Part shown: positions 24,512-33,941 of the stretch, piece after piece
Layout of the letters: each line of letters begins with the position of its first letter
Numbering within the stretch: position 1 is the stretch's first letter
Source of the DNA: Thermoplasmata archaeon
GTDB lineage: Archaea; Thermoplasmatota; Thermoplasmata; Lutacidiplasmatales; UBA184
Assembly: GCA_021798415.1 (NCBI GenBank)
Contig: JAJZGO010000005.1
Coordinates: 1-37,140, forward strand
DNA: 37,140 bases
Direction: 5' to 3'
Notes under the pieces: generated by a model
What the model was told of the DNA's origin: nothing
Seen by the model: the letters and a program-made list of their open reading frames with translations, nothing else
The model's database searches: none
Position numbers and translations under genes: made by a program

Positions 24512-26983
24512 GTGACCCGTACCCTCGTCGTCAGCGAGAAGTTCAACACCGCGCTGCGGATCGCGGTCGTCCTCTCCGACGGCCGCATGAAGCGTTCGCG
24601 GATCGAGGGGACGAACGTCTTCGAGTTCGAGCGACCGGACGGGACGTATCTCGTCACCGGCCTTCGCGGCCACATCGTCGAGCTCGACTATCCGAAGGAG
24701 CTCTCGGAGTGGTCGTTCGATAGCCTCCCCCGGCTCCTCGAGACGCCGCCCCTCAAGCGGGTCACGGAGACCGGGATCGTGGCGGCGCTCCAGTCGCTCG
24801 TGCGCGACTGCGACCGGGTCATCATCGCGACCGATTTCGACCGGGAAGGGGAGCTGATCGGGCTCGAGTGCCTCGAGCTTCTCGAGAAGGTCCGGCCCGG
24901 CATCGCCGTGGCGCGGGCTCGCTACAGCGCCCTCACGAGGGAGGCGATCGAGACGAGCTTCGCGAACCTCGAGCACCTCGACCGAGCGCTCGCGGAGGCG
25001 GCCGAGGCGCGCCAGGAGATCGACCTCGTCTGGGGCGCGCTGCTCACCCGGTTCCTCTCGCTGACCGCCGAGCAGCGGGGCCGAAGCTTCCTCTCGGTGG
25101 GGCGGGTCCAGACGCCCACGCTCGCCCTCCTGGTCGAGCGCGACCAGGCGATCAAGGAGTTCGTTCCCACCCCGTTCTACCAGATCGTCGCGACATCGGA
25201 CAAGGGCGGCGAGGAGTTCCGGCTCGCCCACGCCCACGGGACGTGGGAAGAGAAGGCGGCCGCCGAGGAGGTCCACCGCCGGCTCGAGGGGGCGAGCGAA
25301 GGCGTCGTGCGGGAGTTCCGGGAGGAGGAGAGCCGCCGTCGCCCTCCCGTGCCGTTCTCGACGACGCTGTTCGTCGCGGAGGCGACCCGGCTCGGCCTGG
25401 GCGCCGCGAACGCGATGCGGATCGCCGAGGACCTCTACACGCAGGGACTCATCAGCTACCCCCGTACGGACAACACGGTCTATCCCCGCGGCCTCGGTCT
25501 CCGCTCGCTGGTCGAGAAGTTCGTCGACGGTCCGTTCGGCGAGGCCGCGAAGTTCGTCCTCGAGCAGCCGTCGTTCCGTCCGACCCGCGGCCGGACCGAG
25601 ACGACCGACCACCCACCGATCTACCCGACGGGCGCGGTCGATCCGAAGAAGCTGCGGGCCGACCACGCTCGCCTGTACGAGCTCGTGGTCCGGCGGTTCT
25701 TCGCGACGCTGAGCCCGGAAGCGGTCGGCTGGACTCGCAGCGCGACGGTCGAGGTCCGGGGCGAGCCGTTCGAGGCGAAGGGCCACCGGGTGACCGACCC
25801 CGGCTGGTACCGGGTCTACCCGTACTCCCAGCCCGACGAGGCTCCTCTCCCGGTGCTCACGGTCGACGAGGCCGTCCCGATCCGCGACGTGCGGCTCGTC
25901 GAGGACCATACGAAGCCGCCCCGCCGGTTCACTCAGGGGTCGCTCATCCAGGAGATGGAGCGGCTCGGTCTCGGGACCAAGAGCACGCGCCACGACGTCC
26001 TCCAGAAGCTCTTCGACCGCCGGTACGTCAACCAGCGGCAGCTCGAGCCGACGACCACGGGGATCGCCGTCGCGGAGGCGTTGAAGGCCCACGCGCCGCT
26101 GATCACCCGCCCCGAGATGACGCACCGTCTCGAGGAGGACATGGGTCGGGTCGCCGAGTCGAAGAAACCGAAGGCGGAGGTCCTCGAAGAGTCGCGGGAG
26201 ATGCTCCGCGAAGCGTACGCGCTGCTCGCGGCGAACGCGGGCGGCGTCAAGGAGACCTTGACGGGCGCCCTCGACCGCCAGCACTTCGTCGGCCCGTGCG
26301 CGAGGTGCGGAGGCGCCCTGCGTCTCGCCCGCAGTCCGCGCGGCTCGCGCTGGGTCCAGTGCGTGAACAACCCCACGACGTGCACCGCGACGTACGCGCT
26401 CCCGTCCGCCGGGTTCGTGGAGCCGGCGCCCGAGTTCCTCTGCGGCGTCTGCAAGGTGCCGCGCGTGAAGATCATCTTCCGCGGCCAGCGGCCGGATCTC
26501 TACTGCATCAACCCGGAGTGCAGCGAGCACCACCGTGCGTTCCGCATCGGCGTCTGCCCGAGCTGCGGAAGCCCGCTCCAGATCCGTTATTCGTTCGCGG
26601 GCAAGCGGTTCGTCGGCTGCTCGGGCTACCCGACCTGTCGGGTCACCTACCCGCTCCCGCAGCGCGGCAAGCTCGAAAAGGACCAGCCCCCGTGCCCGGT
26701 CTGCCGCGCGCCGGTCGTCACGGCGATCGAGGCCGGCCGGCCCCCATGGACGCTCTGCATCAACCCGGCATGCCCCACCCGCGCGAAGCCCGAAAAGGCC
26801 GAGACGCCGGCGGCGAAGGCGAAACGCGCTCGCGCCCGCCCGAAGGCCGCGACCGCCTCTCGCCCCCGGGCCCGACCGGGAGCGGCCGCCGGGGGGACCC
26901 CCCGCCCGCGGCGACGCGCGTCGAAATCGGCCCCCGGCCCAGCGCCCGGCGAGCCCGCGGGAACCGCCGCGGCACCGCCTTAG
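24512..26983 (+). CDS. topA: DNA topoisomerase I (type IA)
   Basis: Type IA topoisomerases relax DNA by cutting one strand through a tyrosine. The 823-residue protein has the TOPRIM motif DFDREGE (residues 108-114), FLSVGRVQTPTLALLVERD (194-211) and the active-site Tyr316 in LISYPRTDN. TKSTRHDVLQKLFDRRYV lies later in the core. At least three C4-type zinc fingers follow (CARCGGALRL, CGVCKVP with CINPEC, and CPSCGSPLQ with CSGYPTC), plus CPVCRAPV with CINPAC. The last 50 residues are Ala/Arg/Pro/Lys-rich. GTG 24512 is supported by the promoter. I see no helicase domain, so it is not a reverse gyrase. Confidence 0.95.
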   Translation: MTRTLVVSEKFNTALRIAVVLSDGRMKRSRIEGTNVFEFERPDGTYLVTGLRGHIVELDYPKELSEWSFDSLPRLLETPPLKRVTETGIVAALQSLVRDCDRVIIATDFDREGELIGLECLELLEKVRPGIAVARARYSALTREAIETSFANLEHLDRALAEAAEARQEIDLVWGALLTRFLSLTAEQRGRSFLSVGRVQTPTLALLVERDQAIKEFVPTPFYQIVATSDKGGEEFRLAHAHGTWEEKAAAEEVHRRLEGASEGVVREFREEESRRRPPVPFSTTLFVAEATRLGLGAANAMRIAEDLYTQGLISYPRTDNTVYPRGLGLRSLVEKFVDGPFGEAAKFVLEQPSFRPTRGRTETTDHPPIYPTGAVDPKKLRADHARLYELVVRRFFATLSPEAVGWTRSATVEVRGEPFEAKGHRVTDPGWYRVYPYSQPDEAPLPVLTVDEAVPIRDVRLVEDHTKPPRRFTQGSLIQEMERLGLGTKSTRHDVLQKLFDRRYVNQRQLEPTTTGIAVAEALKAHAPLITRPEMTHRLEEDMGRVAESKKPKAEVLEESREMLREAYALLAANAGGVKETLTGALDRQHFVGPCARCGGALRLARSPRGSRWVQCVNNPTTCTATYALPSAGFVEPAPEFLCGVCKVPRVKIIFRGQRPDLYCINPECSEHHRAFRIGVCPSCGSPLQIRYSFAGKRFVGCSGYPTCRVTYPLPQRGKLEKDQPPCPVCRAPVVTAIEAGRPPWTLCINPACPTRAKPEKAETPAAKAKRARARPKAATASRPRARPGAAAGGTPRPRRRASKSAPGPAPGEPAGTAAAPP

Positions 26984-27080
26984 CGCGGGCGGCCGAAAGT
27001 CGGGCTGGGAGCATCGAGCGGCCTAAAGGGTCGACGCTCCCGTCCGGGACCCGATGACCGTTTCCCCACCTCCCGGACCG

Positions 27081-27090
27081 CGTTAAATAC
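27081..27090 (+). promoter_or_regulatory. TATA box of the creatininase-uvrA-uvrC operon
   Basis: CGTTAAATAC ends 22 bases before ATG 27112. No other promoter is visible before uvrA or uvrC, so it probably drives all three genes. Confidence 0.65.
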
Positions 27091-27111
27091 GGACGCTTGG
27101 TCGTTCGACCG

Positions 27112-27837
27112 ATGAGCTCGACCTCCCGGCGGCTGCTCGAGATCGACTCGCGTTCGTTCGAACGGCGGGTCGCGGCCAACCCGCTCGTGATCGTACCGGT
27201 GGGAGCGCTCGAAGCGCACGGCCCGCACCTTCCCCTCGGCGCCGACCAGATCCAAGCGGAGGCGACCGCGCTCGCCCTCGCCGACCGCGTCGACGGGCTG
27301 GTGGCGCCGACGATCCCCTACGGCAGCGCTCCGGGCGCCCGGCGCTTTCCGGGCACCGTCTCCCTCTCCATGGCCCAGCTCGAGTCGCACGTCGCGGGCG
27401 TGTTGGGCGAGCTCGCGCGCTCGGGGGTCCGTCGGCTGCTCGTGCTCTCGGGCCACGCCGAGCGCGGGCACATGGCCGCGCTCCGCGAGGCCGGCGAGAC
27501 GACCGCCCGCGAGCACCCCGGGACGCGGGTCGTCGTGCTCTCGGACTACGACTTCGTCTACGAGCTCCGCGGCAAGGAGTCCCCGCCCACGGACGGCCAC
27601 GCCGGTCTCCTCGAGACCTCGCGGGTGCTCGCGCTCGCTCCCCACGCCGTCGGCCCCGAGCGCCCGGTCGTCGAGAACCGCTCGAGCCCGTTCGTCCCGG
27701 GCGCCCCGAGCCCGTCCGAGTGGCCCGAGAGCGTCATGGGGGACACCCGGTCCGCGTCGAAGGCGCTCGGCGACAAGGTGCAGGCGTACGTCCTCGACCG
27801 CCTCGCCGCGACGGTCGATGCCCTCCTCCCGCTGTAA
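27112..27837 (+). CDS. Creatininase-family amidohydrolase, ArfB-like
   Basis: Archaeal members include ArfB, which removes a formyl group in the shared route to riboflavin and coenzyme F420; others act on creatinine or in peptide maturation. The metal-binding pattern is present: PVGALEAHGPHLPLGAD (Glu, His and Asp), LSGHAERGHMAALREA in place of the bacterial NGHGGN, and GHAGLLETS. The SGHA-x-x-x-HM form resembles archaeal ArfB as I remember it, so ArfB is the best guess. It has 241 residues. The leaderless start fits the TATA box. uvrA begins 12 bases after its stop. Confidence 0.82.
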   Translation: MSSTSRRLLEIDSRSFERRVAANPLVIVPVGALEAHGPHLPLGADQIQAEATALALADRVDGLVAPTIPYGSAPGARRFPGTVSLSMAQLESHVAGVLGELARSGVRRLLVLSGHAERGHMAALREAGETTAREHPGTRVVVLSDYDFVYELRGKESPPTDGHAGLLETSRVLALAPHAVGPERPVVENRSSPFVPGAPSPSEWPESVMGDTRSASKALGDKVQAYVLDRLAATVDALLPL

Positions 27838-27849
27838 GGTCGGTCCCCG

Positions 27850-30693
27850 ATGCCCGAACCGTCCGACCTCATCCGCATCCGCGGTGCGCGCCAGCACAAC
27901 CTGAAGGACGTCTCGATCGACCTCCCTCGCGGCCGGTTCATCGTGATCACGGGCGTGAGCGGTTCGGGGAAGTCCTCGCTCGCCTTCGACACGCTCTACG
28001 CCGAGGGCCAGCGACGGTACATCGAGAGCCTCTCCTCCTACGCTCGCCAGTTCCTCGGCCAGATGGACAAGCCCGACGTCGATTCGATCGAGGGCCTTTC
28101 GCCCGCGATCGCGATCGAGCAGCGCTCGGGAAGCCGAAACCCCCGCTCGACCGTCGGAACCGTCACGGAGATCTACGACTTCCTGCGCCTCCTGTACGCC
28201 CGCATCGGCACGCCCCACTGCCCGAACGACGGAGAGGAGATCGCGCCCCAGTCCGTCGACCGGATCGTCCTCGCGATCCGCGCCCGGTCGCGCGGCGAGA
28301 AGGTCGACCTCCTCGCGCCCGTGATCCGCGGGAAGAAGGGCGAGCACCGGGACGTGCTCGAAAGGCTGCGCAAAGGCGGGCACCGACGGTTCGTGATCGA
28401 CGGCGTCGAGGTCCGGCTGCCGGGGTCCGAGGTCCGTCTCGAGAAGAACAAGAAGCACACGATCGAGGTCGTCGTCGACAGCTTCGAGGTCTCCGACGAG
28501 GAGGAGAGCCGCCTCGCCGAGTCGATCGAGCTCGCTCGGGAACTCGGCGACGGGCTGGTCGTCCTCCGCCGCCCGGGCGGGGCGCGCGAGACGTTCTCGA
28601 GCCGTCGCGCGTGCCCCACGTGCGGGTTCTCGGTCGAGGAGCTCACGCCGCGGATGTTCTCGTTCAACAATCCGGCGGGCGCGTGCCCCGAGTGCCTCGG
28701 GATCGGCGCGACCCTCCACGCCGACCCCGACCGGATCGTCCCCGACAAGGACAAGCCGCTCGGCAAGGCGATCGTCGTCTGGGGGCTGACGCCCGGCGCA
28801 AACTCGCTCGCCCGCTTCGCCAAGGCGTTCGGTTACGACCTGCGCCGCCCCGTCCGGGAGCTCTCCGCGGACGGCTGGAAGGCGATGATGTACGGCTCCG
28901 CGAAGAGCATCGGCACCGTCGGGGGACCGAGCGAGTGGTGGTGGGGGAGCGGCTGGCTGCGCGAGGGCTTCGTGGCCGCCGTCGAGCGCCGCTGGAAGGC
29001 GACGAAGAGCGAGAGCGCGAAGGAGTACTACCTCGGGTTCCTGTCGTTCGTCCCGTGCCGCTCGTGCCAGGGCCGTCGCCTGAAGCCGGCGAGCCTCGCG
29101 GTGACGGTCGACGGCCGGTCGATCGCGGACGTCGGGGCCATGACCGTCCTCGACGCCGCGGCGATGTTCCGGGGCCTCACGCTCACCGACCGCGACCACC
29201 AGATCGTCGGCCAGGTCGTGAAGGAGATCCGCGCGCGTCTCGGCTTCCTCGAGAACGTCGGACTCACCTACCTCACGCTCGACCGCTCGTCCGGGACGCT
29301 CTCGGGCGGCGAGTCGGAGCGCATCGCGCTCGCGACGCAGATCGGCAGCGGCCTCGTCGGGGTCCTCTACATCCTCGACGAACCATCGATCGGCCTCCAC
29401 CCGCGCGACCACGCCCGCCTCCTCGCGACCCTGAAGACGTTGCGCGACCTCGGCAACACCCTCCTCGTTGTCGAGCACGACGAGATGACGATGCGCGAGT
29501 CCGACTGGCTCGTCGACCTCGGGCCGGGCGCCGGCCGCCTCGGCGGCGAGGTCCTCTACTCGGGACCCCCCGCGTCGATCGGCGGGGCGCCCCGCTCGCT
29601 CACGGCCCAGTTCCTGTCGGGGCGGCGCACGATCGCCGTTCCCGAGACCCGCGCGCCGCCCGCCCGTCGGTGGCTGACGATCCACGGGCCGCGCGAGCAC
29701 AATCTCAAGGGGGACGACCTCAAGATCCCGCTCGGTCTCTTCGTCGGGCTCTCGGGCGTCTCGGGAAGCGGGAAGTCGACGGCGCTCGAGGAGATCCTCT
29801 ATAAGGCGGTCCAGCGGCACCTCGGTCTCGGCCGCGCGACGCCCGGGCGCCACGACTACATCGAGGGGATCGACGAGGTCGACCGGGTCCTCCTCATCGA
29901 CCAGTCCCCGATCGGCCGCACGCCGCGCTCGAACCCGGCGACGTACACGGGCATCATGACGCCGGTCCGCGAGCTCTACGCCGGGCTCCCCGAGGCCAAG
30001 GCTCGGGGCTTCGCGCCCGGACGCTTCAGCTTCAACGTGGCGGGCGGACGGTGCGAGGCGTGCGAAGGGGACGGCGTGATCCGTTACGAGATGCACTTCC
30101 TGCCGGACGTCTACGTCGCGTGCGACGAGTGCCACGGACGTCGGTTCAACTCCGAGACGCTCGAGGTGACGTTCAAGGGAAAGTCGATCGCGGACGTCCT
30201 CGACATGACGGTCGACGAGGCGCACGCGTTCTTCGAGTACCACCGTCGCATCGAAACGCGCCTGCGCCTCCTGAGCGATGTCGGCCTCGGCTACATCCGA
30301 CTCGGCCAGAGCGCGACCACGCTCTCGGGCGGTGAGGCCCAGCGCATCAAGATCGCCTACGAGCTCGCGAAGCCCCCGACCGGACGGACCCTCTACCTCC
30401 TCGACGAGCCGACAACGGGCCTCCACTTCGCGGACGTGGACCGGCTGCTCGCCGTTCTCTTCCGCCTGCGATCGGGCGGCAACACGGTGGTCGTCATCGA
30501 GCACAATCTGGACGTCCTCAAGTCGGCCGATTGGCTGATCGACCTCGGCCCGGAGGGGGGCAACGCGGGCGGCCACGTCGTGGCGCAGGGACCGCCCGAG
30601 GAGATCGCCCGGGTTCCGGCCTCGCACACGGGCCGGTTCCTCGCGCCCCTCTTGCGCGCGCCGGTCCCGGTCGCGCGGCGAACCCGCTCATGA
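27850..30693 (+). CDS. uvrA: Excinuclease ABC subunit A
   Basis: UvrA recognises DNA damage with UvrB. The 947 residues carry two ABC ATPase halves: Walker A GVSGSGKSSL and GVSGSGKSTA, signature motifs LSGGESERI and LSGGEAQRI, and Walker B LYILDEPSIGLHP and LYLLDEPTTGLH. Zinc modules are visible at CPTCGF...CPECLG and CEACEGDG...CDECHGRR. In the first half, where many UvrA proteins have a third module, the sequence is HCPNDGEEI with only one Cys, so that zinc site is probably missing. The gene is bacterial in origin in most archaea. Its stop overlaps the uvrC start (ATGA). Confidence 0.97.
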   Translation: MPEPSDLIRIRGARQHNLKDVSIDLPRGRFIVITGVSGSGKSSLAFDTLYAEGQRRYIESLSSYARQFLGQMDKPDVDSIEGLSPAIAIEQRSGSRNPRSTVGTVTEIYDFLRLLYARIGTPHCPNDGEEIAPQSVDRIVLAIRARSRGEKVDLLAPVIRGKKGEHRDVLERLRKGGHRRFVIDGVEVRLPGSEVRLEKNKKHTIEVVVDSFEVSDEEESRLAESIELARELGDGLVVLRRPGGARETFSSRRACPTCGFSVEELTPRMFSFNNPAGACPECLGIGATLHADPDRIVPDKDKPLGKAIVVWGLTPGANSLARFAKAFGYDLRRPVRELSADGWKAMMYGSAKSIGTVGGPSEWWWGSGWLREGFVAAVERRWKATKSESAKEYYLGFLSFVPCRSCQGRRLKPASLAVTVDGRSIADVGAMTVLDAAAMFRGLTLTDRDHQIVGQVVKEIRARLGFLENVGLTYLTLDRSSGTLSGGESERIALATQIGSGLVGVLYILDEPSIGLHPRDHARLLATLKTLRDLGNTLLVVEHDEMTMRESDWLVDLGPGAGRLGGEVLYSGPPASIGGAPRSLTAQFLSGRRTIAVPETRAPPARRWLTIHGPREHNLKGDDLKIPLGLFVGLSGVSGSGKSTALEEILYKAVQRHLGLGRATPGRHDYIEGIDEVDRVLLIDQSPIGRTPRSNPATYTGIMTPVRELYAGLPEAKARGFAPGRFSFNVAGGRCEACEGDGVIRYEMHFLPDVYVACDECHGRRFNSETLEVTFKGKSIADVLDMTVDEAHAFFEYHRRIETRLRLLSDVGLGYIRLGQSATTLSGGEAQRIKIAYELAKPPTGRTLYLLDEPTTGLHFADVDRLLAVLFRLRSGGNTVVVIEHNLDVLKSADWLIDLGPEGGNAGGHVVAQGPPEEIARVPASHTGRFLAPLLRAPVPVARRTRS

Positions 30694-32411
30694 GCGACCG
30701 ACCGCCGGTCGAGCTCCCGGCGTTCGTTCCGGCGAGCCACCTGGCGGCCGCGACCGGCGAGGGGTTCCGACCGGGCCCGGCCGGTCCGGGGGTCTACCTG
30801 TTCCGCTCGGCGACCGGGGACGTCGTCTACGTGGGGAAGGCCCGCAGTCTGCGGCGCCGGGTCCTCGACCACCTGCGCGCCCGCATCGACAAGGACGGCT
30901 CGATCCTCGCGGAGAGCTCGAGCGTTGAGTTCGTGCCGACCTCGAACGAGCGCGAAGCGCTCCTCCTCGAGGCGAGCCTGGTCAAGCAGTACCAGCCGCC
31001 GTACAACGTCCTCCTCAAGGACGACCGCAGCTACCCGTACCTCGCGGTGACCGTCGGCGAGGAGTTCCCGCGCGTCCTCCTCGTGCGCCGCCCGCGACGC
31101 CGCGCGGGCGTCCAGCTGTTCGGTCCGTACACGAGCGCGCGCGAGGCGCGGGGGGTCGAGCGGCTGCTCGGGGACCTCTTCCGGCTCCGCCGGTGCGTCC
31201 GCCTGCCCAAGGAGGCGTGCCTGTACTACCACCTCAAGGTCTGCAGCGCGCCGTGCATCGGCGCGGTCGACCGCGACGCCTACCGCGCCCAGGTCGAACG
31301 GGCGACCGACGTTCTCCGCGGCCGGTCGCCGCTCGTCCGGCCGGCGATCGAGGCGGAGATGCGGGCGGCCGCGTCGCGCGAGGAGTTCGAGCGCGCGGCG
31401 CTCCTGCGCGACGCGCTCGAGGGCCTCGGCGCGCTCCGGGCTCGGCAGTCGGTCATCGGCCCGGGGAGCGGGCGGGCGGACGTCCTCGCCCTCGCCTACC
31501 CGAACGACCCCTCGACGCTCCGCGTCGCGGTCGGCCTCGTGCGGGTCGACGAGGGGGAGGTGCGCCAGACCGAGCCGCACCTCGTGGCGATCCCGGCCCA
31601 CGACGTCCCCGAACCGGGGGAGATCCTCCGGCAGTTCCTCACCCAGTACTACGGCAACCAGTTCGAGCTCCCCGCGCGGATCTACGTCGCCGGCCCGCGT
31701 CCGGCGGGGATCGATTCGACGTTGGACGAATTGTTCGTCCCGCGCGGCGTCGAGGTCCAGTTCCGCCCGACCGGCCGCTACGCGGCGCTCGCCCGGCTCG
31801 CCGAGCGGCTCGCCCGCGCGACCGTCGACCAGGTCGTCGCCCGGCCCGCGCCGCGCGAGGTCCTCCTCGCCCTGCAGAGCCTCCTCGAGCTCCCGACGAT
31901 CCCGAACCGGATCGAGGGCGTCGACATCTCGATCTTCCAGGGCGCCGAGGCGGTCGGGTCGCTGGTCGTCTTCGAGCGCGGGCTCGCGAAGCGCTCGGAG
32001 TACCGGCGCTACCGCATCCGTTCGGTCGACGGCACGAACGACTTCGCGATGGTCGCCGAGGTCGTGCGACGGCGCTACCTCCGTCGCCTCGCCGAGTCGG
32101 AGCCGCTCCCCGACCTCCTGCTCATCGACGGCGGCGCGGGTCAGCTCTCCTCCGCCGTCTCCTCCCTCGCCGCGCTCGGCCTCGCGGACCGCATCCCGAC
32201 CGTCGGACTCGCGAAGCGGGAGGAGGAGGTCTACCTCGCGGACCGGCCCCGACCGATCTCGCCGAACCCGAACTCCGCGCCGATGCTCCTGCTCCGGGCG
32301 GTGCGCGACGAGGCCCACCGGTTCGCCGTCACGTACCACCGGACCCGGCGGCGCATGCGGCTGCGCGACGAGTTCACCGCGGCGCGCCGGTCGACCGCGC
32401 CGACGGGCTAG
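30690..32411 (+). CDS. uvrC: Excinuclease ABC subunit C lacking the C-terminal helix-hairpin-helix region
   Basis: UvrC makes both incisions in nucleotide excision repair. The 573 residues hold a GIY-YIG nuclease (33-52, GVYLFRSATGDVVYVGK), a four-Cys cluster (Cys169, 177, 185 and 189) like the Fe-S site of UvrC, a UVR motif (EMRAAASREEFERAALLRDALEGL) and the RNase H-like 5' nuclease (GVDISIFQG, NDFAMVAEVVRRR, LLIDGGAGQL, RDEAHRFA). Other UvrC proteins continue with two helix-hairpin-helix motifs after the YHRTRR block. Here the protein ends 25 residues later (RLRDEFTAARRSTAPTG), and no frame just downstream encodes them. The nuclease residues look intact. uvrB is not in the window. Confidence 0.94.
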   Translation: MSDRPPVELPAFVPASHLAAATGEGFRPGPAGPGVYLFRSATGDVVYVGKARSLRRRVLDHLRARIDKDGSILAESSSVEFVPTSNEREALLLEASLVKQYQPPYNVLLKDDRSYPYLAVTVGEEFPRVLLVRRPRRRAGVQLFGPYTSAREARGVERLLGDLFRLRRCVRLPKEACLYYHLKVCSAPCIGAVDRDAYRAQVERATDVLRGRSPLVRPAIEAEMRAAASREEFERAALLRDALEGLGALRARQSVIGPGSGRADVLALAYPNDPSTLRVAVGLVRVDEGEVRQTEPHLVAIPAHDVPEPGEILRQFLTQYYGNQFELPARIYVAGPRPAGIDSTLDELFVPRGVEVQFRPTGRYAALARLAERLARATVDQVVARPAPREVLLALQSLLELPTIPNRIEGVDISIFQGAEAVGSLVVFERGLAKRSEYRRYRIRSVDGTNDFAMVAEVVRRRYLRRLAESEPLPDLLLIDGGAGQLSSAVSSLAALGLADRIPTVGLAKREEEVYLADRPRPISPNPNSAPMLLLRAVRDEAHRFAVTYHRTRRRMRLRDEFTAARRSTAPTG

Positions 32412-32495
32412 GATCGGACGTCCGGCGCCGCGTTCGGACGGATGCGGGCGAATCGTTCCCCCGGGGCTCCGTGCTCCGCCGACGGAAAAGGTCCG

Positions 32496-32506
32496 GAAAA
32501 ATTATC
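32496..32506 (+). promoter_or_regulatory. TATA box of the small membrane protein at 32533
   Basis: GAAAAATTATC ends 26 bases before ATG 32533. Confidence 0.6.
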
Positions 32507-32532
32507 GCAGCCGCCGCGTTGGCACGACGCCG

Positions 32533-32925
32533 ATGGCGGGGGACCCCCGGGACCGGCCGGTGACCGCTCGGGACCTTTCGGCTGCCGTCATCGTGATCCT
32601 CTCGGGTCTCTTCCTGACATCCTTCACCATCCTCGGAGCCCTCTTCCTGGTGTCGACCCCCGACGGCGAGTTCGCGTTCTTCATCGCGCTGTCCGTGGCC
32701 TTCCTCGGGGTCTTCGCCGGATGGTCGTTCTACCTCGAGGCGGCAGGTCGCCGCTGGTCGACGGCACGCGAGCGCGCTTCGCTTCCCCCGGGCGGGTTCG
32801 CTCGGCCGGTCACCACCCGCCCCGAGGGGCCCCCCGGGGAAGCGGTGTGGCCGCATTCCGTGCCGAACGCCGAGCCGGGAACGGCGGTCCCCTCCCCCTC
32901 GGGGTCCGCGGAAGACCCCGAGTAA
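32533..32925 (+). CDS. Small two-helix membrane protein, function unknown
   Basis: The 130-residue protein has two hydrophobic helices, about 16-40 (LSAAVIVILSGLFLTSFTILGALFLV) and 47-68 (FAFFIALSVAFLGVFAGWSFYL). A soluble, Pro/Gly/Ser-rich C-terminal tail of about 55 residues ends in Asp and Glu. No family is recognised. A clear TATA box at 32496-32506 supports expression from its own leaderless promoter, separate from uvrC. It is convergent with psmA. Confidence 0.62.
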   Translation: MAGDPRDRPVTARDLSAAVIVILSGLFLTSFTILGALFLVSTPDGEFAFFIALSVAFLGVFAGWSFYLEAAGRRWSTARERASLPPGGFARPVTTRPEGPPGEAVWPHSVPNAEPGTAVPSPSGSAEDPE

Positions 32926-33020
32926 CCGCCCTGAGGGCAAGGTGCGACCGGGCCGAGGCCCGTTCGCCCGGAAGGGAAACGTCGGTCCGCGGGAACTCCC
33001 GGGGACGATGTCCGGCCGGT

Positions 33021-33779
33021 TCAGCGGGACGCGGGGCGCCGCTCGGGAGCGCCGATGAACGGCATGCCCTGGACACGGCGCGCGACCTCGGTGGCTGCGA
33101 GCCGGCTCAGCTCGGCTTCGGGCTCGAGGATCGCCACGTCGAGCGCCTCGGCCTGGAAGGGCGTCGGCGACCCTTCGGCGACCGCCTGGACCGCGAGCTT
33201 GAACGCGGACTCCTCGTTGAGGTGGTCCGTGACCTTCTCCTCGAGGAAGTCGGCGACCGCCCGACGGTTGCGGCCGATCGCGTACGCCTTCCATCCGATC
33301 GTGGCGCCGCTCGGGTCGAGCTCGACCAGGCCCGCGGTCCGACCGTTGAACCCTCCGAGGAGGAGCGACACCGCGAACGGCCGGGTGCCGCCGAACTGCG
33401 TGTACTGCTGGAGGAGCGTGCCGAGCGCGTGGCCGAGCAGCGAGTACGGGGCGACCTCCCCGTAGCTGATCCGGTGGCGCTGCGCCTCGACGCGGAGGAA
33501 CTCGACGAGGACCCGGGAGTCGGCGATGAGTCCGGCGGTGACGCATCCGAGACCCGCGTCGATCGCGAAGCTCTTCTCGATCGATCCGGACTCCGCGAGC
33601 GAGCTCACGGGAAGGTTGCGGTAGGCCACGAAGACGATCCCCGTGTCGTACGTCACCGCGACGGCGGTGCCGCCCATCTGGATCGCCTGGAGGGCGTATT
33701 CGACCTGGAACAGTCGTCCGTCGGGGGAGAAGACGGTGCTCGCTCGGTCGTACGCCATCTGGCCGGGTTGCATCTCCAT
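33021..33779 (-). CDS. psmA: Proteasome subunit alpha
   Basis: Seven alpha subunits form each outer ring of the archaeal 20S proteasome and control entry to the chamber. The N-terminal gate region MQPGQMAYDRASTVFSPDGRLFQVEYALQAI is diagnostic, followed by GLIADSRVLVEFLRVEAQ and RPFAVSLLLGGF. The family's HbYX-binding Lys is likely in AIQMGGTAVAV-x or nearby, but I cannot fix it without an alignment. I chose ATG 33779; ATG 33773 is two codons in and equally plausible. Open frame further upstream crosses the TATA box at 33821-33830. The length is 252 residues. Confidence 0.95.
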   Translation of the reverse strand: MEMQPGQMAYDRASTVFSPDGRLFQVEYALQAIQMGGTAVAVTYDTGIVFVAYRNLPVSSLAESGSIEKSFAIDAGLGCVTAGLIADSRVLVEFLRVEAQRHRISYGEVAPYSLLGHALGTLLQQYTQFGGTRPFAVSLLLGGFNGRTAGLVELDPSGATIGWKAYAIGRNRRAVADFLEEKVTDHLNEESAFKLAVQAVAEGSPTPFQAEALDVAILEPEAELSRLAATEVARRVQGMPFIGAPERRPASR

Positions 33780-33820
33780 CGTCGAGACTCTCCGAAAGCG
33801 AGGCGGCGGAACCGGGCGGG

Positions 33821-33830
33821 GCATTTGAGC
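33821..33830 (-). promoter_or_regulatory. TATA-like box of psmA
   Basis: The minus strand GCTCAAATGC lies about 42-51 bases before ATG 33779. Confidence 0.45.
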
Positions 33831-33941
33831 CTACGCCTCTTCCCCCCTCGGTCCCACTAGGTGGCGATCGGTCACCACGGGACTCCGACGTCCCTACGGT
33901 AACGCCGCCCGCAGACGAGTTCTCGCCGACGGTGAAGGCGG

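Noticed and set aside
24512..26983. A reverse gyrase
   Set aside because: The protein begins directly with the TOPRIM domain and has no helicase-like N-terminal half.
26980..30627. A 1215-residue open frame on the minus strand
   Set aside because: It is exactly antisense to uvrA and creatininase, has a repetitive Arg/Asp/Glu composition and no domain; it is a high-GC shadow.
32412..32532. The missing HhH part of UvrC in another frame downstream
   Set aside because: None of the forward frames encodes a helix-hairpin-helix pattern, and a new promoter starts within this stretch.
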